A stretch of 64,000 nt of DNA from Stomoxys calcitrans (Eukaryota; Arthropoda; Insecta; Diptera; Muscidae), in contig NC_081555.1 of NCBI RefSeq assembly GCF_963082655.1, positions 25,044,776 through 25,108,775 on the forward strand. The letters are read 5' to 3'. The notes under the pieces are model-generated. The model saw only the letters and a program-made list of their open reading frames with translations, was not told the DNA's origin and searched no databases. How positions within the stretch are numbered: the first letter of the stretch is position 1; every line of letters starts with the position of its first letter. Below, piece by piece: positions 33,779 through 44,419 of this stretch. The translations under genes were made by a program, and so were the position numbers.

Positions 33779-34858
33779 ATGGCATCAGCCCAAAAAGAAG
33801 TTATCCTTTGCAATCAGTGCGAACTACAAATTAAAGATAAGCATATGAAATGCTGTGATTGTGATTCGCATTATCATTTTACCCCTTGTTGCTCTATACA
33901 GCAATCATCATATTCAGGAATGACCGCACAAAAGAAGGCGATGTGGAAGTGCCATAAATGCAGAGAACGTAGGCTCTCTACAAACTCATACCATATCGTT
34001 GTCTCTCCAGCAGACAAAAACAATCAAAAACAGAAAAGAACTAACGAAGGAGAAGATGAAGTATTCGATGAAATAAACAAACGCTTTAAAAACAATGCAA
34101 ACTTCAATACCCCAACAGGTACGCCAAATCAAAACAACACCGAAAATTTGCAACAACAATGCATCAATGTTAACCAGCAAGTGGCTGAGAGTGAGGTAAT
34201 GCAGATGATGATGAAGAGTATGTCGCAAATAACAACACAACTGGCAGCGATAACTACGCAATTGCAACAACAACAAGGCACACTTCTTCAAATAAATGAA
34301 AACATCACCAACCTTAACGACAAAGTCATTGAACTACAAAATCAAAACAAGGAAAAAGAGAAAAGAATAGATGACATGGAAAACAAAATGCATACACTGG
34401 AACAAAAAATTATTCGAAAAAACATAGAAATAAATAACATACAAAACGAAGATATAAACGTAAATGAAATTGTTCAACTAGTTGCTGGAAAAGCAAGTGT
34501 GAATATTGAAGAAAGCGACATAGATAACGTATATCGAACCAAAAATAAAAAGAAGATCGTGGTAGAATTCTGCACAATGAGGAAAAAAAAGGAATTGATG
34601 GCCAACATCAAAGGTCATAGACTAGAAGCAGCAGATATAAACAAAGATGATGGAGACGGTAAAAACAATAAATATATCTATGTCAACGATCAATTGACGG
34701 CACACAAAAATCGATTGCTTTGGTTAGCAAAAAAGAAAGCCAGAGATGTGAATTGGAGATTTGTCTGGGTAAAGGATGGCGAAATTTATGCGAAAAAACA
34801 GGAAAATGAATCAATGTTAAAAATTATATCGGAATCGGATGTAGAAAAAATGATTTAA
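33779..34858 (+). CDS. LINE ORF1 protein: PHD-like zinc finger, coiled coil, FP-like domain
   Basis: 359 aa. Residues 11-61 form a cysteine/histidine array of PHD type: C11-x2-C14, C25/C26, C28, H31/H33, C37/C38, then W-K-C58-x2-C61. Residues ~65-115 are polar and Asn-rich. Residues ~135-215 are Gln/Glu/Lys-rich heptads, a likely coiled coil for self-association. The C-terminal part (~215-350) has YVNDQLTAHKNRLLWLAKKK and WVKDGEIYAKK, like the baculovirus-FP-type domain common in insect LINE ORF1s. The expected role is binding LINE RNA and forming the ribonucleoprotein. ATG choice: the first ATG after the leader, which keeps the zinc finger whole. ORF2 follows 133 bp later. Confidence 0.87.
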   Translation: MASAQKEVILCNQCELQIKDKHMKCCDCDSHYHFTPCCSIQQSSYSGMTAQKKAMWKCHKCRERRLSTNSYHIVVSPADKNNQKQKRTNEGEDEVFDEINKRFKNNANFNTPTGTPNQNNTENLQQQCINVNQQVAESEVMQMMMKSMSQITTQLAAITTQLQQQQGTLLQINENITNLNDKVIELQNQNKEKEKRIDDMENKMHTLEQKIIRKNIEINNIQNEDINVNEIVQLVAGKASVNIEESDIDNVYRTKNKKKIVVEFCTMRKKKELMANIKGHRLEAADINKDDGDGKNNKYIYVNDQLTAHKNRLLWLAKKKARDVNWRFVWVKDGEIYAKKQENESMLKIISESDVEKMI

Positions 34859-34991
34859 AAAATATATTAAAATATTAAATAATCAAAAAATCAAAATACA
34901 TAAAAGCAAACAAAAAGATAGTGACTTTTTCTTCGGCCACATTCATAGGATTGGTCAGCCAAATTTAATAAAATAGAAAAAAAATAAAAAA

Positions 34992-37900
34992 ATGAAAGAC
35001 AGCAAAACCCAAACATTAAACAGCTTTAATGAAATAAATGAATTAAATGAATTACATAGGTACCAAATGAATTTCATATATCTGAACATTAGGTCTCTAA
35101 GAAAAAATTTCAACGCCTTTTTAACAGATATAAATAAAATATTAGATAAAGTGAAATTAATCATACTAGTTGAAACCAACATAATGGACGAAGAAAACTG
35201 CCTATACACAATCCAAAACTTTAATGGTGTGTTTCTAAACCGCAAAAATAAAGGTGGAGGAATAGCAGTTTACATGCGAAACGATATAAACTTTACCGTA
35301 AAATTATTAAATACAAAGAGCTTTGAGTCATTAGCCCTTGAGATGTGTATAGAAAAAATCCCTATTATACTTATGCCCATATATCGGCCACCTTCTCTAA
35401 ATGTAAAAGATTTCATAAACGAACTTGAACTAAACATGAACTTAATAAATAAAGGAAAAGTGTTATTGGTTGTAGGAGATATGAATATTAATATAGCCAA
35501 AGAGAAAGACAAATCAACTGCTTTGTATCGAGACATGATGTCCGCAAATGGACTACAATGTGAGGTGAACACAATAACGAGGGACGCTGGCAAAGGTAAT
35601 GGATCATGCATTGATCATATGTATGTCCGAACAAACAAAATAACGACCGCTCAGGCCTTCGTCATTAGAAGTATTCTCTCTGATCACTATGCCATTTTCG
35701 GTTGCCTTAAATACACAAACAAAAAAAACACAAAAGATCAACATGTTTCTAGTAATATACACTGTGAGAAATCAAACCAAGAAAATAAAGTTAAAGTTAG
35801 CATTGATAAACGCAAATTAAATTGGTTTATAAACAACACAAGCTGGGACATCGTTTTAAACCAAAATAATACTTGCGAAGAAAAATATCAAATTGTATGC
35901 AAAACATTTCACGAAATCTACAATAAATCAAAACAAAACAAAAGAAAACTTAAACAAAGAAACGACCTTCCATGGCTAAACGATCAAATTATAAAGTACT
36001 GTGATGTGAGAAATAAATTATACCAAAGCTATAAGAAAAGCAAAAACAATACACAGAAAGAAAAAGAATACAAATTTTTTAACAATAAATTAAATGTAAT
36101 CATAAATAACGCAAAAAACGAATATAGAAGAAGAGAATTTGAAAAAAATAGAAACAATATAAGAGGAACTTGGTGCCTTATAAACGACATTATTGGAAAA
36201 AAGACTGATAATGTAGACGATGTTATAAAGAAAAACTTTAAATCAGCAGACCTAAAAACTATAACAGAAAACTTCGCAGTTAAATTTAAGGAAAACGTAA
36301 ATAATATTATCCACAAATGCGAAATAAAAACATTAATTCAAACTCCACGTATTGTTCAAAACACAATATTTCTTGAAAATACGGATGAAGCTGAAATTTC
36401 CAACATTCTCAGAACTCTGAATGTCAACAAAGGAGCAGGAGTTGATGGAATAAGGCCTATAGATATAAAAAACAATGCGAGAAAACTTACCCCTGTAATA
36501 ACCTCACTTATTAACTCGAGTATTGATGAAGGAATAGTTCCGTCTGATCTTAAAACGTCAATAGTCAGACCTATTTACAAATCCGGCACAAAATCAGACT
36601 ATAATAATTACAGGCCTATTTCAATACTGCCATTATTTGAAAAAATACTAGAAGAAGTAATAGTGAGAAGATTAAACGGTTTTTTGAATAAATATGGTAT
36701 CATCAACAGACAACAGTATGGTTTCCAAAAAGGCAAAAATATAAATAAACTGTTAGGTCATTTCTCGTCGTATATAAATCAACAACTAGATAATAATATG
36801 AACTGTTTAGTATTGTTTATAGACTTTAGTAAAGCATTTGATACCCTACCCCATTCAAACCTTTTAAGTGTGTTGGAAAGAAATGGAATACGAGGACAAT
36901 GCCTAAAGTGGTTCAATGAATATTTACATAAAAGAACGTTCAAAGTTAAAATTGATGCCAATTATAGCAGTGAAATGCAATCCAATTACGGTGTACCGCA
37001 GGGTTCAAAACTTGGACCCATATTGTATCTAATATATGCAAATGAATTAATAAACGTCACGACAAACAGTGAAGCATTTGCATATGCAGATGATACAGCC
37101 ATTGTTGTGCGTCACAAGGACCCATCAGAAGCTGTAAAAATCTTGCAATCTGAGTTCAATGTTATATCAAGATGGTGTCACGACAATGGTCTGATAATCA
37201 ATGCAAACAAATCTAAAGTTATGCATATTCGCCAACCACATCTAAAATCTTCAAATATACAAATAAAATTCCATAACTACGATTGTCTACATGACAATAA
37301 ATCTACATATGAAATGTGTAATGGAAAATGTGATCAATTTCTTGAAGCTGTGGACACGTATAAATACTTAGGCGTAACAGTTGACCGAAACTTCAATTGG
37401 AAAACACACATAAACTTGCTAAACAATAAACTTCGTTCAACATCCTATATATTGTACCATTTGAATAACTGCGCACCACTCTCCATAACTAAACAAGTAT
37501 ACTTTACACTGGGTGAATCGCATATCAGACACGGCATAACGGCCTTTGGAACCTCAAGTCACATTAAAATTATACAAAAAACTCAAAAAAGACTAATAAA
37601 AACCTTAATGAGAAACAAATCGCACAAAGAAAACAGCAATATCTTAAATACTATAACACATAGAAACACTCAATATACACAAAATCAAAACCAACACTAT
37701 GAATTTTCACCAGAAATGGTCTCGAACTTTCTAAAACAACATAACATTTTAAACGTAACAAATCTTTATAAATCTGTGATAATGAATGAGTTCGATGATA
37801 TAAATCTGCTGAAACCCATTAACCACACATACAACACAAGAAGAAAATCAAAATCACTATTTAAAACGCCAAAAATTAGAACAAAATACGGAAAAAATGC

Positions 37901-38015
37901 CCTCAACTATCAACTGCCAAATACCTGGAATGCAATGCCATCGGATATCATCACCATAACCAGCCAAAAGAAGCGTAAAAAAGAAATCAAAAGGGTTCTA
38001 ATCGCATCGCAATGA
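34992..38015 (+). CDS. LINE ORF2: APE endonuclease and reverse transcriptase, 1007 aa
   Basis: Nicks target DNA and copies the LINE RNA onto it. The endonuclease spans about residues 27-240: FIYLNIRSLRKN, LVETNI (E near 61), GGGIAVYMR, VGDMNINI (near 161), CIDHMYVR and LSDHYAIFG (near 230). The RT follows: GAGVDGIRPIDI, IYKSGTKSDYNNYRPIS, FIDFSKAFDTLPH (near 611), YGVPQGSKLGPIL (near 667), and the active site FAYADD with Y698-A-D-D701. The thumb has VDTYKYLGVTVDRNFNWK. It has no RNase H domain. All expected catalytic residues are present. Very A-rich codon use, like ORF1, supports one transcription unit. Confidence 0.93.
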   Translation: MKDSKTQTLNSFNEINELNELHRYQMNFIYLNIRSLRKNFNAFLTDINKILDKVKLIILVETNIMDEENCLYTIQNFNGVFLNRKNKGGGIAVYMRNDINFTVKLLNTKSFESLALEMCIEKIPIILMPIYRPPSLNVKDFINELELNMNLINKGKVLLVVGDMNINIAKEKDKSTALYRDMMSANGLQCEVNTITRDAGKGNGSCIDHMYVRTNKITTAQAFVIRSILSDHYAIFGCLKYTNKKNTKDQHVSSNIHCEKSNQENKVKVSIDKRKLNWFINNTSWDIVLNQNNTCEEKYQIVCKTFHEIYNKSKQNKRKLKQRNDLPWLNDQIIKYCDVRNKLYQSYKKSKNNTQKEKEYKFFNNKLNVIINNAKNEYRRREFEKNRNNIRGTWCLINDIIGKKTDNVDDVIKKNFKSADLKTITENFAVKFKENVNNIIHKCEIKTLIQTPRIVQNTIFLENTDEAEISNILRTLNVNKGAGVDGIRPIDIKNNARKLTPVITSLINSSIDEGIVPSDLKTSIVRPIYKSGTKSDYNNYRPISILPLFEKILEEVIVRRLNGFLNKYGIINRQQYGFQKGKNINKLLGHFSSYINQQLDNNMNCLVLFIDFSKAFDTLPHSNLLSVLERNGIRGQCLKWFNEYLHKRTFKVKIDANYSSEMQSNYGVPQGSKLGPILYLIYANELINVTTNSEAFAYADDTAIVVRHKDPSEAVKILQSEFNVISRWCHDNGLIINANKSKVMHIRQPHLKSSNIQIKFHNYDCLHDNKSTYEMCNGKCDQFLEAVDTYKYLGVTVDRNFNWKTHINLLNNKLRSTSYILYHLNNCAPLSITKQVYFTLGESHIRHGITAFGTSSHIKIIQKTQKRLIKTLMRNKSHKENSNILNTITHRNTQYTQNQNQHYEFSPEMVSNFLKQHNILNVTNLYKSVIMNEFDDINLLKPINHTYNTRRKSKSLFKTPKIRTKYGKNALNYQLPNTWNAMPSDIITITSQKKRKKEIKRVLIASQ

Positions 38016-38207
38016 AGATAACCATAACCATTATTCATTAATTTATTAATTAGTAATATTTTTAACAAACATAATAATGCAACTTTTTATATTCTATATA
38101 CTTTTTTTTTATTTTTTTTTTCGTCCTTGCAAACAAGCTCAGCTTCGCGAGGAGAAATTGCTAAATGTATCTTGAAGTTATGAATTTCAATAATAAAATG
38201 TTAAACT

Positions 38208-38235
<28 letters not shown>

Positions 38236-38239
<4 letters not shown>

Positions 38240-38475
38240 GTTTGTTTGTTTGTTTGTTTGTTTGTTTGTTTGTTTGTTTGTTTGTTTGTTTGTTTGTTTG
38301 TTTGTTTGTTTGTTTGTTTGTTTGTTTGTTTGTTTGTTTGTTTGTTTGTTTGTTTGTTTGTTTGTTTGTTTGTTTGTTTGTTTGTTTGTTTGTTTGTTTG
38401 TTTGTTTGTTTGTTTGTTTGTTTGTTTGTTTGTTTGTTTGCTTGTTTGTTTGTTTATTTGTTTGTTTGTTTGTTC
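38236..38475 (+). repeat. (TTTG)n microsatellite, right block
   Basis: About 240 bp of nearly perfect GTTT units, in the same direction as the left block. It begins at the first base after the LINE's A tail. Confidence 0.95.
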
Positions 38476-39665
38476 GTGTGTTCCTTATAGACGCAGAAAG
38501 GGCTGTCTCGATTTTCTTGAAATTTTCACTGACGATGCACAATGATCCCGCGGTGGAAATACGGTTTTTTGAAATGCGAAGGGGGAGCGGACCCTCCCCT
38601 CTCTCCCTGGGTGGTGGGACTTAGGCGAAATTTTGTGTAGTATTTTATATTAACCTACAAACTAAAATTTGGTATTCAAATTTCGGATGGGTTACCCAGG
38701 GGGGGGGCGCCCCACCGAAGAACCTACCAAATTTATATATATATACCCCAATCCCGACAAAATGGGTCTAAAATTAAAGATATTTATGATTAGAAAACGT
38801 ATCTGATATCCAATTGTCGGACCAAGTGTTTTGAGGGACCACCCCAACCTCCAAAACACCCCTGAATCGGACATATCTACCGACCATGGCAATATGGGAC
38901 TCAAATGAAAGGTGTTTGCAAGTAAAATACGAATCTGATATCCAAATTTTGGGACAAAGTTTCTGGGGATCCACCCCATCCCCAAAACACCCCCCAAACA
39001 GGACTTATTTACTGACCATGGCAATATGGGGCTTAAATGAAAGGTATTTGCGAGTAAAATACGAATCTGATATTCAGTAAGGGACCAAGTGTTTGAAAGG
39101 CCGCCCATCCCCGAGAATATCCCCCAAAGAAGACAAATTTACAATCTTAGCAATATGGGGCTCAAATGAAAGGTCTTTGGAAGTTAACACGAATCTAATA
39201 TCAATGTTCGGGAAAAGTGTCTATGGGGCCACCCCAACCCCATAACACCACCCAAAGAGGATGTATTTGCTGACCATAGCAACATGGGGCTAAAATGAAA
39301 GGTCTTTGGAAGTAAATCACGAATCTGATATAAATGTTCGGGAAAAGTGTCTATGGGACCACCCCAACCCCATAACACCACCCAAATAGGAAGTATTTGC
39401 TGACCATTGCAATATGAGACTCAAATAAGAGGTATTTTAGAGTAGAACAGGAATCTGACATATTTAAAAAGCCAGGTCACCGAGTGGCTGCCCCATCCCC
39501 AAAACACCCCCAAACCGATCATGTTTGCCGCCTATGGAAAAATTGAGCTCAAATGAAGGGTATTTGGGAGTAGACCATGAATCTGACATCAACATTCGGG
39601 ACTAACCATTTTTGCACAACTCCATTATGGTTTTGTATGATGATCTGCTGTATTTGTTATGCTAT

Positions 39666-39884
39666 GCAAATTTTGCCCATGAACATTCCACTAAGGAACA
39701 GGGCCAAACTTCTCACATGGCCGACATTTGTGAGGTACTATCCCATGTAAAACTTCTCTCCAAAGAGGTGTCGCACTGCGGCTCACCGTTCAGACTCGGC
39801 TATAAAAAGGAGGCCCCTTATCATTGAGCTTAAACTTGAATCGGACTGCACTCATTGATATGTGAGAAGTTTGCCCCTGTTCCT
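39666..39884 (+). mobile_element. Rearranged SINE with inverted tail
   Basis: A 15-bp target duplication, tatttgttatgctat, flanks it at 39651-39665 and 39885-39899. The left 53 bp are the SINE's 3' end in reverse orientation. The rest is the plus-oriented body from 'gacatttgtgaggtac' to 'tgttcctta'. The tRNA head is missing. The two ends therefore form an inverted repeat of about 27 bp. Confidence 0.88.
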
Positions 39885-39899
39885 TATTTGTTATGCTAT

Positions 39900-40080
39900 A
39901 AATAAAACTAAAAACATTGTTGTTGTTGTTTTCACACATTTAAATACCTTATTTGGATATTTCTTTATCGTGTAAATGTTACCAAACAATGTTTGTGTCT
40001 TAGAAATTCTTCTTGTTTTTTTTTTATACACGGCAGCCATTTGTCTTACGATTTTTGTCATTGGACATACCAGAATTTTT
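39900..40080. other. Unassigned AT-rich stretch
   Basis: No match to the G-rich unit or other repeats seen here; no gene. Confidence 0.4.
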
Positions 40081-40764
40081 ATACCGAAACTTTAAAAAAT
40101 TACGCTTCCCGAGTTCAAATATATGAGAATAGAGCACGTTGCTGATATATTTTCAGGGCTTAGAGTTTGGGGGACCACCTCACTCCCCAAAACACCCCTA
40201 AATCGGTCACATTTACCGACAATGTCAATGTGGGGCTTAAATTAAAGGAATTGGGGAGTAGAGCCAGAATTTATACCCACTTACGGGACCAATTTTCTGG
40301 GGGTCTACGCCTTTCCTGCCTGAGGAGGGAGGTGGTGCTCAGGCGAGGGTGGGACTTCTGATGGTGACGCATTTTCCGGGTGGCCCAAAATACCCCACAA
40401 ATAGCAATTTTTTACTGACCATCGCAATATGGGGCTCAAATAAAGGTATTTGGGAGGAGAATACGAATTTGATATCCAAATGAAGGACCATGTATGTAAG
40501 ACATCACCCCTTCCCCAAAACACCCTAAAAGGGTAAAAAAATGTTCGACCATGCCCCAAACGAAAGGTTTTTGAGATTAGAAAACGAGGTTTCATAACCA
40601 ATCTGGGGGCATTTGTTTGGGGACGGCTCATCCTCGTCCCCTCAAAACCAATGGCAATATGGTTGCTGATATTTTTTCAGGGCCAAGTGTCTGGGGGACC
40701 ACCTCACCCCCGAAAACACCCCTAAATCAGACATCATGAGAATATCGGACTGAAATAAAGTATT

Positions 40765-41929
40765 TTAAGAATAGAGTACACCTTACATCCACACTTAGAC
40801 CAAAAACGATCATATGGGATTCAGATAAAGGCACTTTTATTGTTAAACTGTTTGTCAAGCGATGTACCATTTTCGTAGCATGGTAAAAATATTCCAAGCT
40901 AAATTTTGTTCCATATAAAGTAAAAGAAGGCACAGCGGAGCGGGCTCGGTCCAGTTAGTCTTTTATGAAATACAGTAGTGTTGTCTGTGGACTCCTCATT
41001 ATCTCCTTCTTCTTCTTTATAGCAGTGCCGGGTTAAGACAAGAATTTGCTTTGATTTCATTTCCAGTAACACTTAAAGCCAATCATTTAAAAAATCCATA
41101 TTTCATTAAAAAAATTACTCAACACCTTTGAAAGTCTTTTAATAGAGTTTTTTTTTTGAGTCATAATTACATTTTATTTTTCCATAGCATTGGCTACTTC
41201 AACCTACCCCAAGCAGCCACTCTATAGAGACAGCCTAACCCAACCAGATTACAATTAATTACAACAATTGCTTGAACCGAAATTAATTTGTTAATCCCAT
41301 ATCTCTCAACGCCATCACAATCATTCGTTGTTTCCCCCCCAACCCCCTCACAGAAAAAAAAGACACACACAAAGAAAGGTGTGAAATGCCGCTGATGAAG
41401 AAGGCCGACTGGCTGGTCGCCTTACCAAACAAAAATTACCTCAACCAACTATTGAATGGCGTTCCGGTTCACATGGGAATTTCAGGTTTGAAAATAAACA
41501 AAAGTGTATTTTTTCTAGTTTGTTTTCTTCGCCTGTCCAAAGTGGATCTGATTAACCAACCGTAGGTAAATAAACAATAACCAATTGTGGGAATGATTAG
41601 CTTTTTATAGCAGAGCGAGCTTCAGACATTTTGAGAGAGTTCAATTACTTTTGAAAGTTTGCTGAATTCCAGCAAAATGTTAATTGGGCTTAGCTTTGAG
41701 GGTTTTTGTTTACAGGAGGTTATGTTTTAATAAGAAGGAATTAGACATTGGTAATAATTGTTTCCGGGTTAGGGTTGATCTTAAGCCAGCCAGCTGTGGC
41801 AAATAAAGTTTGATTTTATACCAATTTTTTTATGACCATAGCTTCACTGTTAGCCATATACCCCTAATTTATTTCTTCTTATGCCAATCTTTCCGCTAAG
41901 TTGTTGTCCTGGCTTTGGCTAAGGTCCCC
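40765..41929. other. Unique-looking sequence, no gene seen
   Basis: No exon, repeat family or RNA gene recognised; homopolymer-rich. Confidence 0.4.
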
Positions 41930-44275
41930 ATAAGGTTTTCTACTCTGATATTAGTGTGTAGCAGAACTCCAGGACTGATTTTTTCACCGAAGTGCTATTG
42001 ATTAGGTTACTATCTACTTCGTCCTCCTCCGATCGATGACAGGCCAGAGCATCCTAGTGGTCCGGCAACCATTCGCCGAATGCCAACTTGCCACTGACGC
42101 CACTCTGGTCGTATCATCTACTATGTTCAGTAGTTCGACAAATGGTACGTGGACAAGACTGGTGATTGGTTCGCCCGGAGCAGATGAACCCTGGCGAATT
42201 CGTTCGCTATCTCATTTCCTTGAATCCCTTCCGAGCCTATCCGGGAACTCCAAACAAGATGACACATACCTCGACCTCACCATCATCGATCCTAAGACCT
42301 CGATCCTGAGACGCAGCCATACTGTTTACAATAGTCGTGAGTTTTGAGAGCGGTAAATCCCTTACCAGAAGTATGAGAGAAGTATCTCCTATTCCTTAGT
42401 GTCTTCTTCATCTTCATGAAAAATTTAGTATTTAGTTTAGTAGATCCCTTACCAAAATATTGGGTTGCCCAAAAAGTAATTGCGGATTTTTTAAAAGAAA
42501 GTAAATGCATTTTTAATAAAACTTAGAATGAACTTTAATCAAATATACTTTTTTTACACTTTTTTTTCTAAAGCAAGCTAAAAGTAACAGCTGATAACTG
42601 ACAGAAGAAAGAATGCGATTGCAGAGTCACAAGCTGTGAAAAAATTTGTCAAAGCCGACTATATGAAAAATCCGCAATTACTTTTTGGGCAACCCAATAT
42701 CTCTTGCGACTACTTTAATGAGGCATATCTCTGCCTGAAAGATCGCTCATTCGTCGTGCAGTCACAGAGAATAGACCCCTAATCGAGCCTCTGACTCCAT
42801 CTTGGAGCCATCATTGAAGATCGAGGTCTTGTCCCCCTCCAATACAGCATAAGCTAAGCCTTCCATTCATACCACCCGGGAAAACGAATCCAGAATAGCC
42901 TAATCGGTACCGGTGTCATATAATCGGAGATCCTCCTCAGTCTACCCTCTGCGTACATTATGGAACTGTGGCCAAACCTGTCCGCACACTCGTCCCGTAT
43001 TCTCAGAGTCATAACAAAATTGAGTGCGTCAGAGTAGACTCTCAGTGCAGTCCCTGACTCCATCTTGGAGCCATCAGCCAAAGACCGAGGTCTGATCTCC
43101 CTCAACACAGTATATGCCCTGCTTTCGTCCCTCCCGGGAAAATGAGTCCTGAATACCCTAATCCCAATCGGCACCGGTGCCAGATAGTCGGAGATCCTAC
43201 TCAGTCTACCCTACGCATACATAACAGGTAGTACGAATCTGGGCATACCTGTCTTACATCATCTTACGAAATCTTGGAGGCGCAGTTCGGAATATAGGCC
43301 CCAATGGGCTGCATATCCAGCATCGCTTTCAGACCTGCCTGCGGTACGAATCTCAGTGCCGCTGTGACTCTGACGTAGGCCAGTGATCCTCTTCAGTCTA
43401 CCCTCCGCATAGATAACATGCAGTGTGCAACTGTGGCCACACCTGTCCTCCTTCAGCATGTCAAGCTCCATCAGCTTAAGCGCGATCTTGGCGACGCAGT
43501 TCCGAATAAAGACCTCAATGGGGTATAGCATCGCTTCCTGATCAGCCTGCGGTGCGGATTTCAGTGCCACTGTGACTCCGATGCAGGCTAGTCGCTGGAC
43601 CGTCTCGAATTCCCTCATGTGAGTCCTCTTATCCACTGCCCTCTACCATGTCAGTGTCCCGTAGACCAGTACTGGTCTCATAACTGGCCCCCCAGTTCCT
43701 ACCGAACATCCACCTGCAGGAGTAAAACGCGCACCGTGCCTTACGGCTTCTTCCGCCGTGTTCCTCCGCAAAGACAGGAATATGTCAAGGTGTTTCGCTG
43801 ATTGTCAACAGAAATCTGCCACGGACCAGCAACCCATCATTTTGTCGACACATTTGCATGCGGAGGTGACGATCCCCGTCAAGCTCTTATAGATGAGCAG
43901 GCTCATTCCGGTCGCCGCGGGAACATGATGGTCATTGGTTATTCAAAGGCGCCAATATCTCCCGTTATAGCAAAGGCCGGTGCCGCCCGGGCATTCCACA
44001 ATGCCCAAGCTTCTCGTGATAACGAAGAATACCACAAAGAATGGGGATCAAAGTTTCGGGAGCACTTTGTGCAACCTAAATACCACACAAGTGTTTTCAA
44101 TTCTACACAGAATTTCGCCCAGGAACTCTTCTTCGGCCTCCTCGTCTCCTTATTGAACCTGCCGAGGGCCTCACGATATTCGTCCCAGCCCTCTGCTCTA
44201 TTCTCTCTCTTGGTCTTGTTAAAAACCCTCCTGCTCTCTCCCTGATTATCTTCATTTCCCTCTGACACGTCCTTT
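41930..44275 (-). pseudogene. RNase-H LINE remnant (second family), split by a MITE
   Basis: From right to left: a pre-RT linker (VFNKTKRENRAEGWDEYREA, KETRRPKKSSWAKFC near 44180-44240), a post-RT segment (VQRLACIGVTVALKSAP near 43600, then FIRNCVAKIALKLMELDML), an RNase H start (SIFNDGSKMES near 42810), and after the MITE an RNase H end (QGNEIANEFAR near 42190). The segment coding AEGRLxRIxxY is present about three times, so parts have been duplicated in tandem. Most of the RT is deleted. A related copy is at 62455-64000. Confidence 0.75.
42460..42697 (+). mobile_element. Mariner-type MITE, copy 5
   Basis: 238 bp, both TIRs complete, TA on each side. It lies within the RNase H part of the LINE. 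Confidence 0.92.
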
Positions 44276-44419
44276 AATTTGTGTACAATATGTTCTTAGT
44301 CGTCCTATATGACGGTTTGGAGTTGTTTATATTGATAGGAGAGGGTCGACGTTAAGACCAAAAGTCCTTTATGGTCGCTATCTAAATGTCCTTCTGTACC
44401 GCATGACGTTACCCAGTTA

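Larger units (their letters stand above)
33666..38235 (+). mobile_element. Apparently intact two-ORF LINE inserted in (TTTG)n
   Basis: It has a ~113-bp 5' leader, ORF1 (33779-34858), a 133-bp spacer, ORF2 (34992-38015), a ~190-bp 3' UTR with an AATAAA at 38191, and a 28-base A tail (38208-38235). TTTG repeats follow immediately on both sides. Neither ORF has a stop or frameshift, so this is a young copy. The ORF2 C-terminus (YNTRRKS, YGKNALNYQLPNTWN) and the PHD-type ORF1 suggest the CR1/L2 group. I infer that group from motifs only. Confidence 0.9.
38476..40760 (-). mobile_element. G-rich tandem-repeat element C
   Basis: Reverse complement of elements A and D. Next to the TTTG block it has gttccttatagacgcag and 'cttgaaattttcactgacga', matching D's tail order (gtgaaaattggttcagctg, then gagtctatacggcagagaca, then acaaacaaac). 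Units with 'ccatggcaatatggg' and 'ccccaaaacacccc' follow at ~130-150-bp spacing. A SINE interrupts it at 39666. Its tail tip lies at 33352, on the far side of the LINE. Confidence 0.75.

Noticed and set aside
43802..44245. 147-aa plus-strand frame ending in Leu-rich sequence
   Set aside because: The opposite strand codes for recognisable LINE sequence (FNKTKRENRAEGWDEYREA), so this is a shadow frame.
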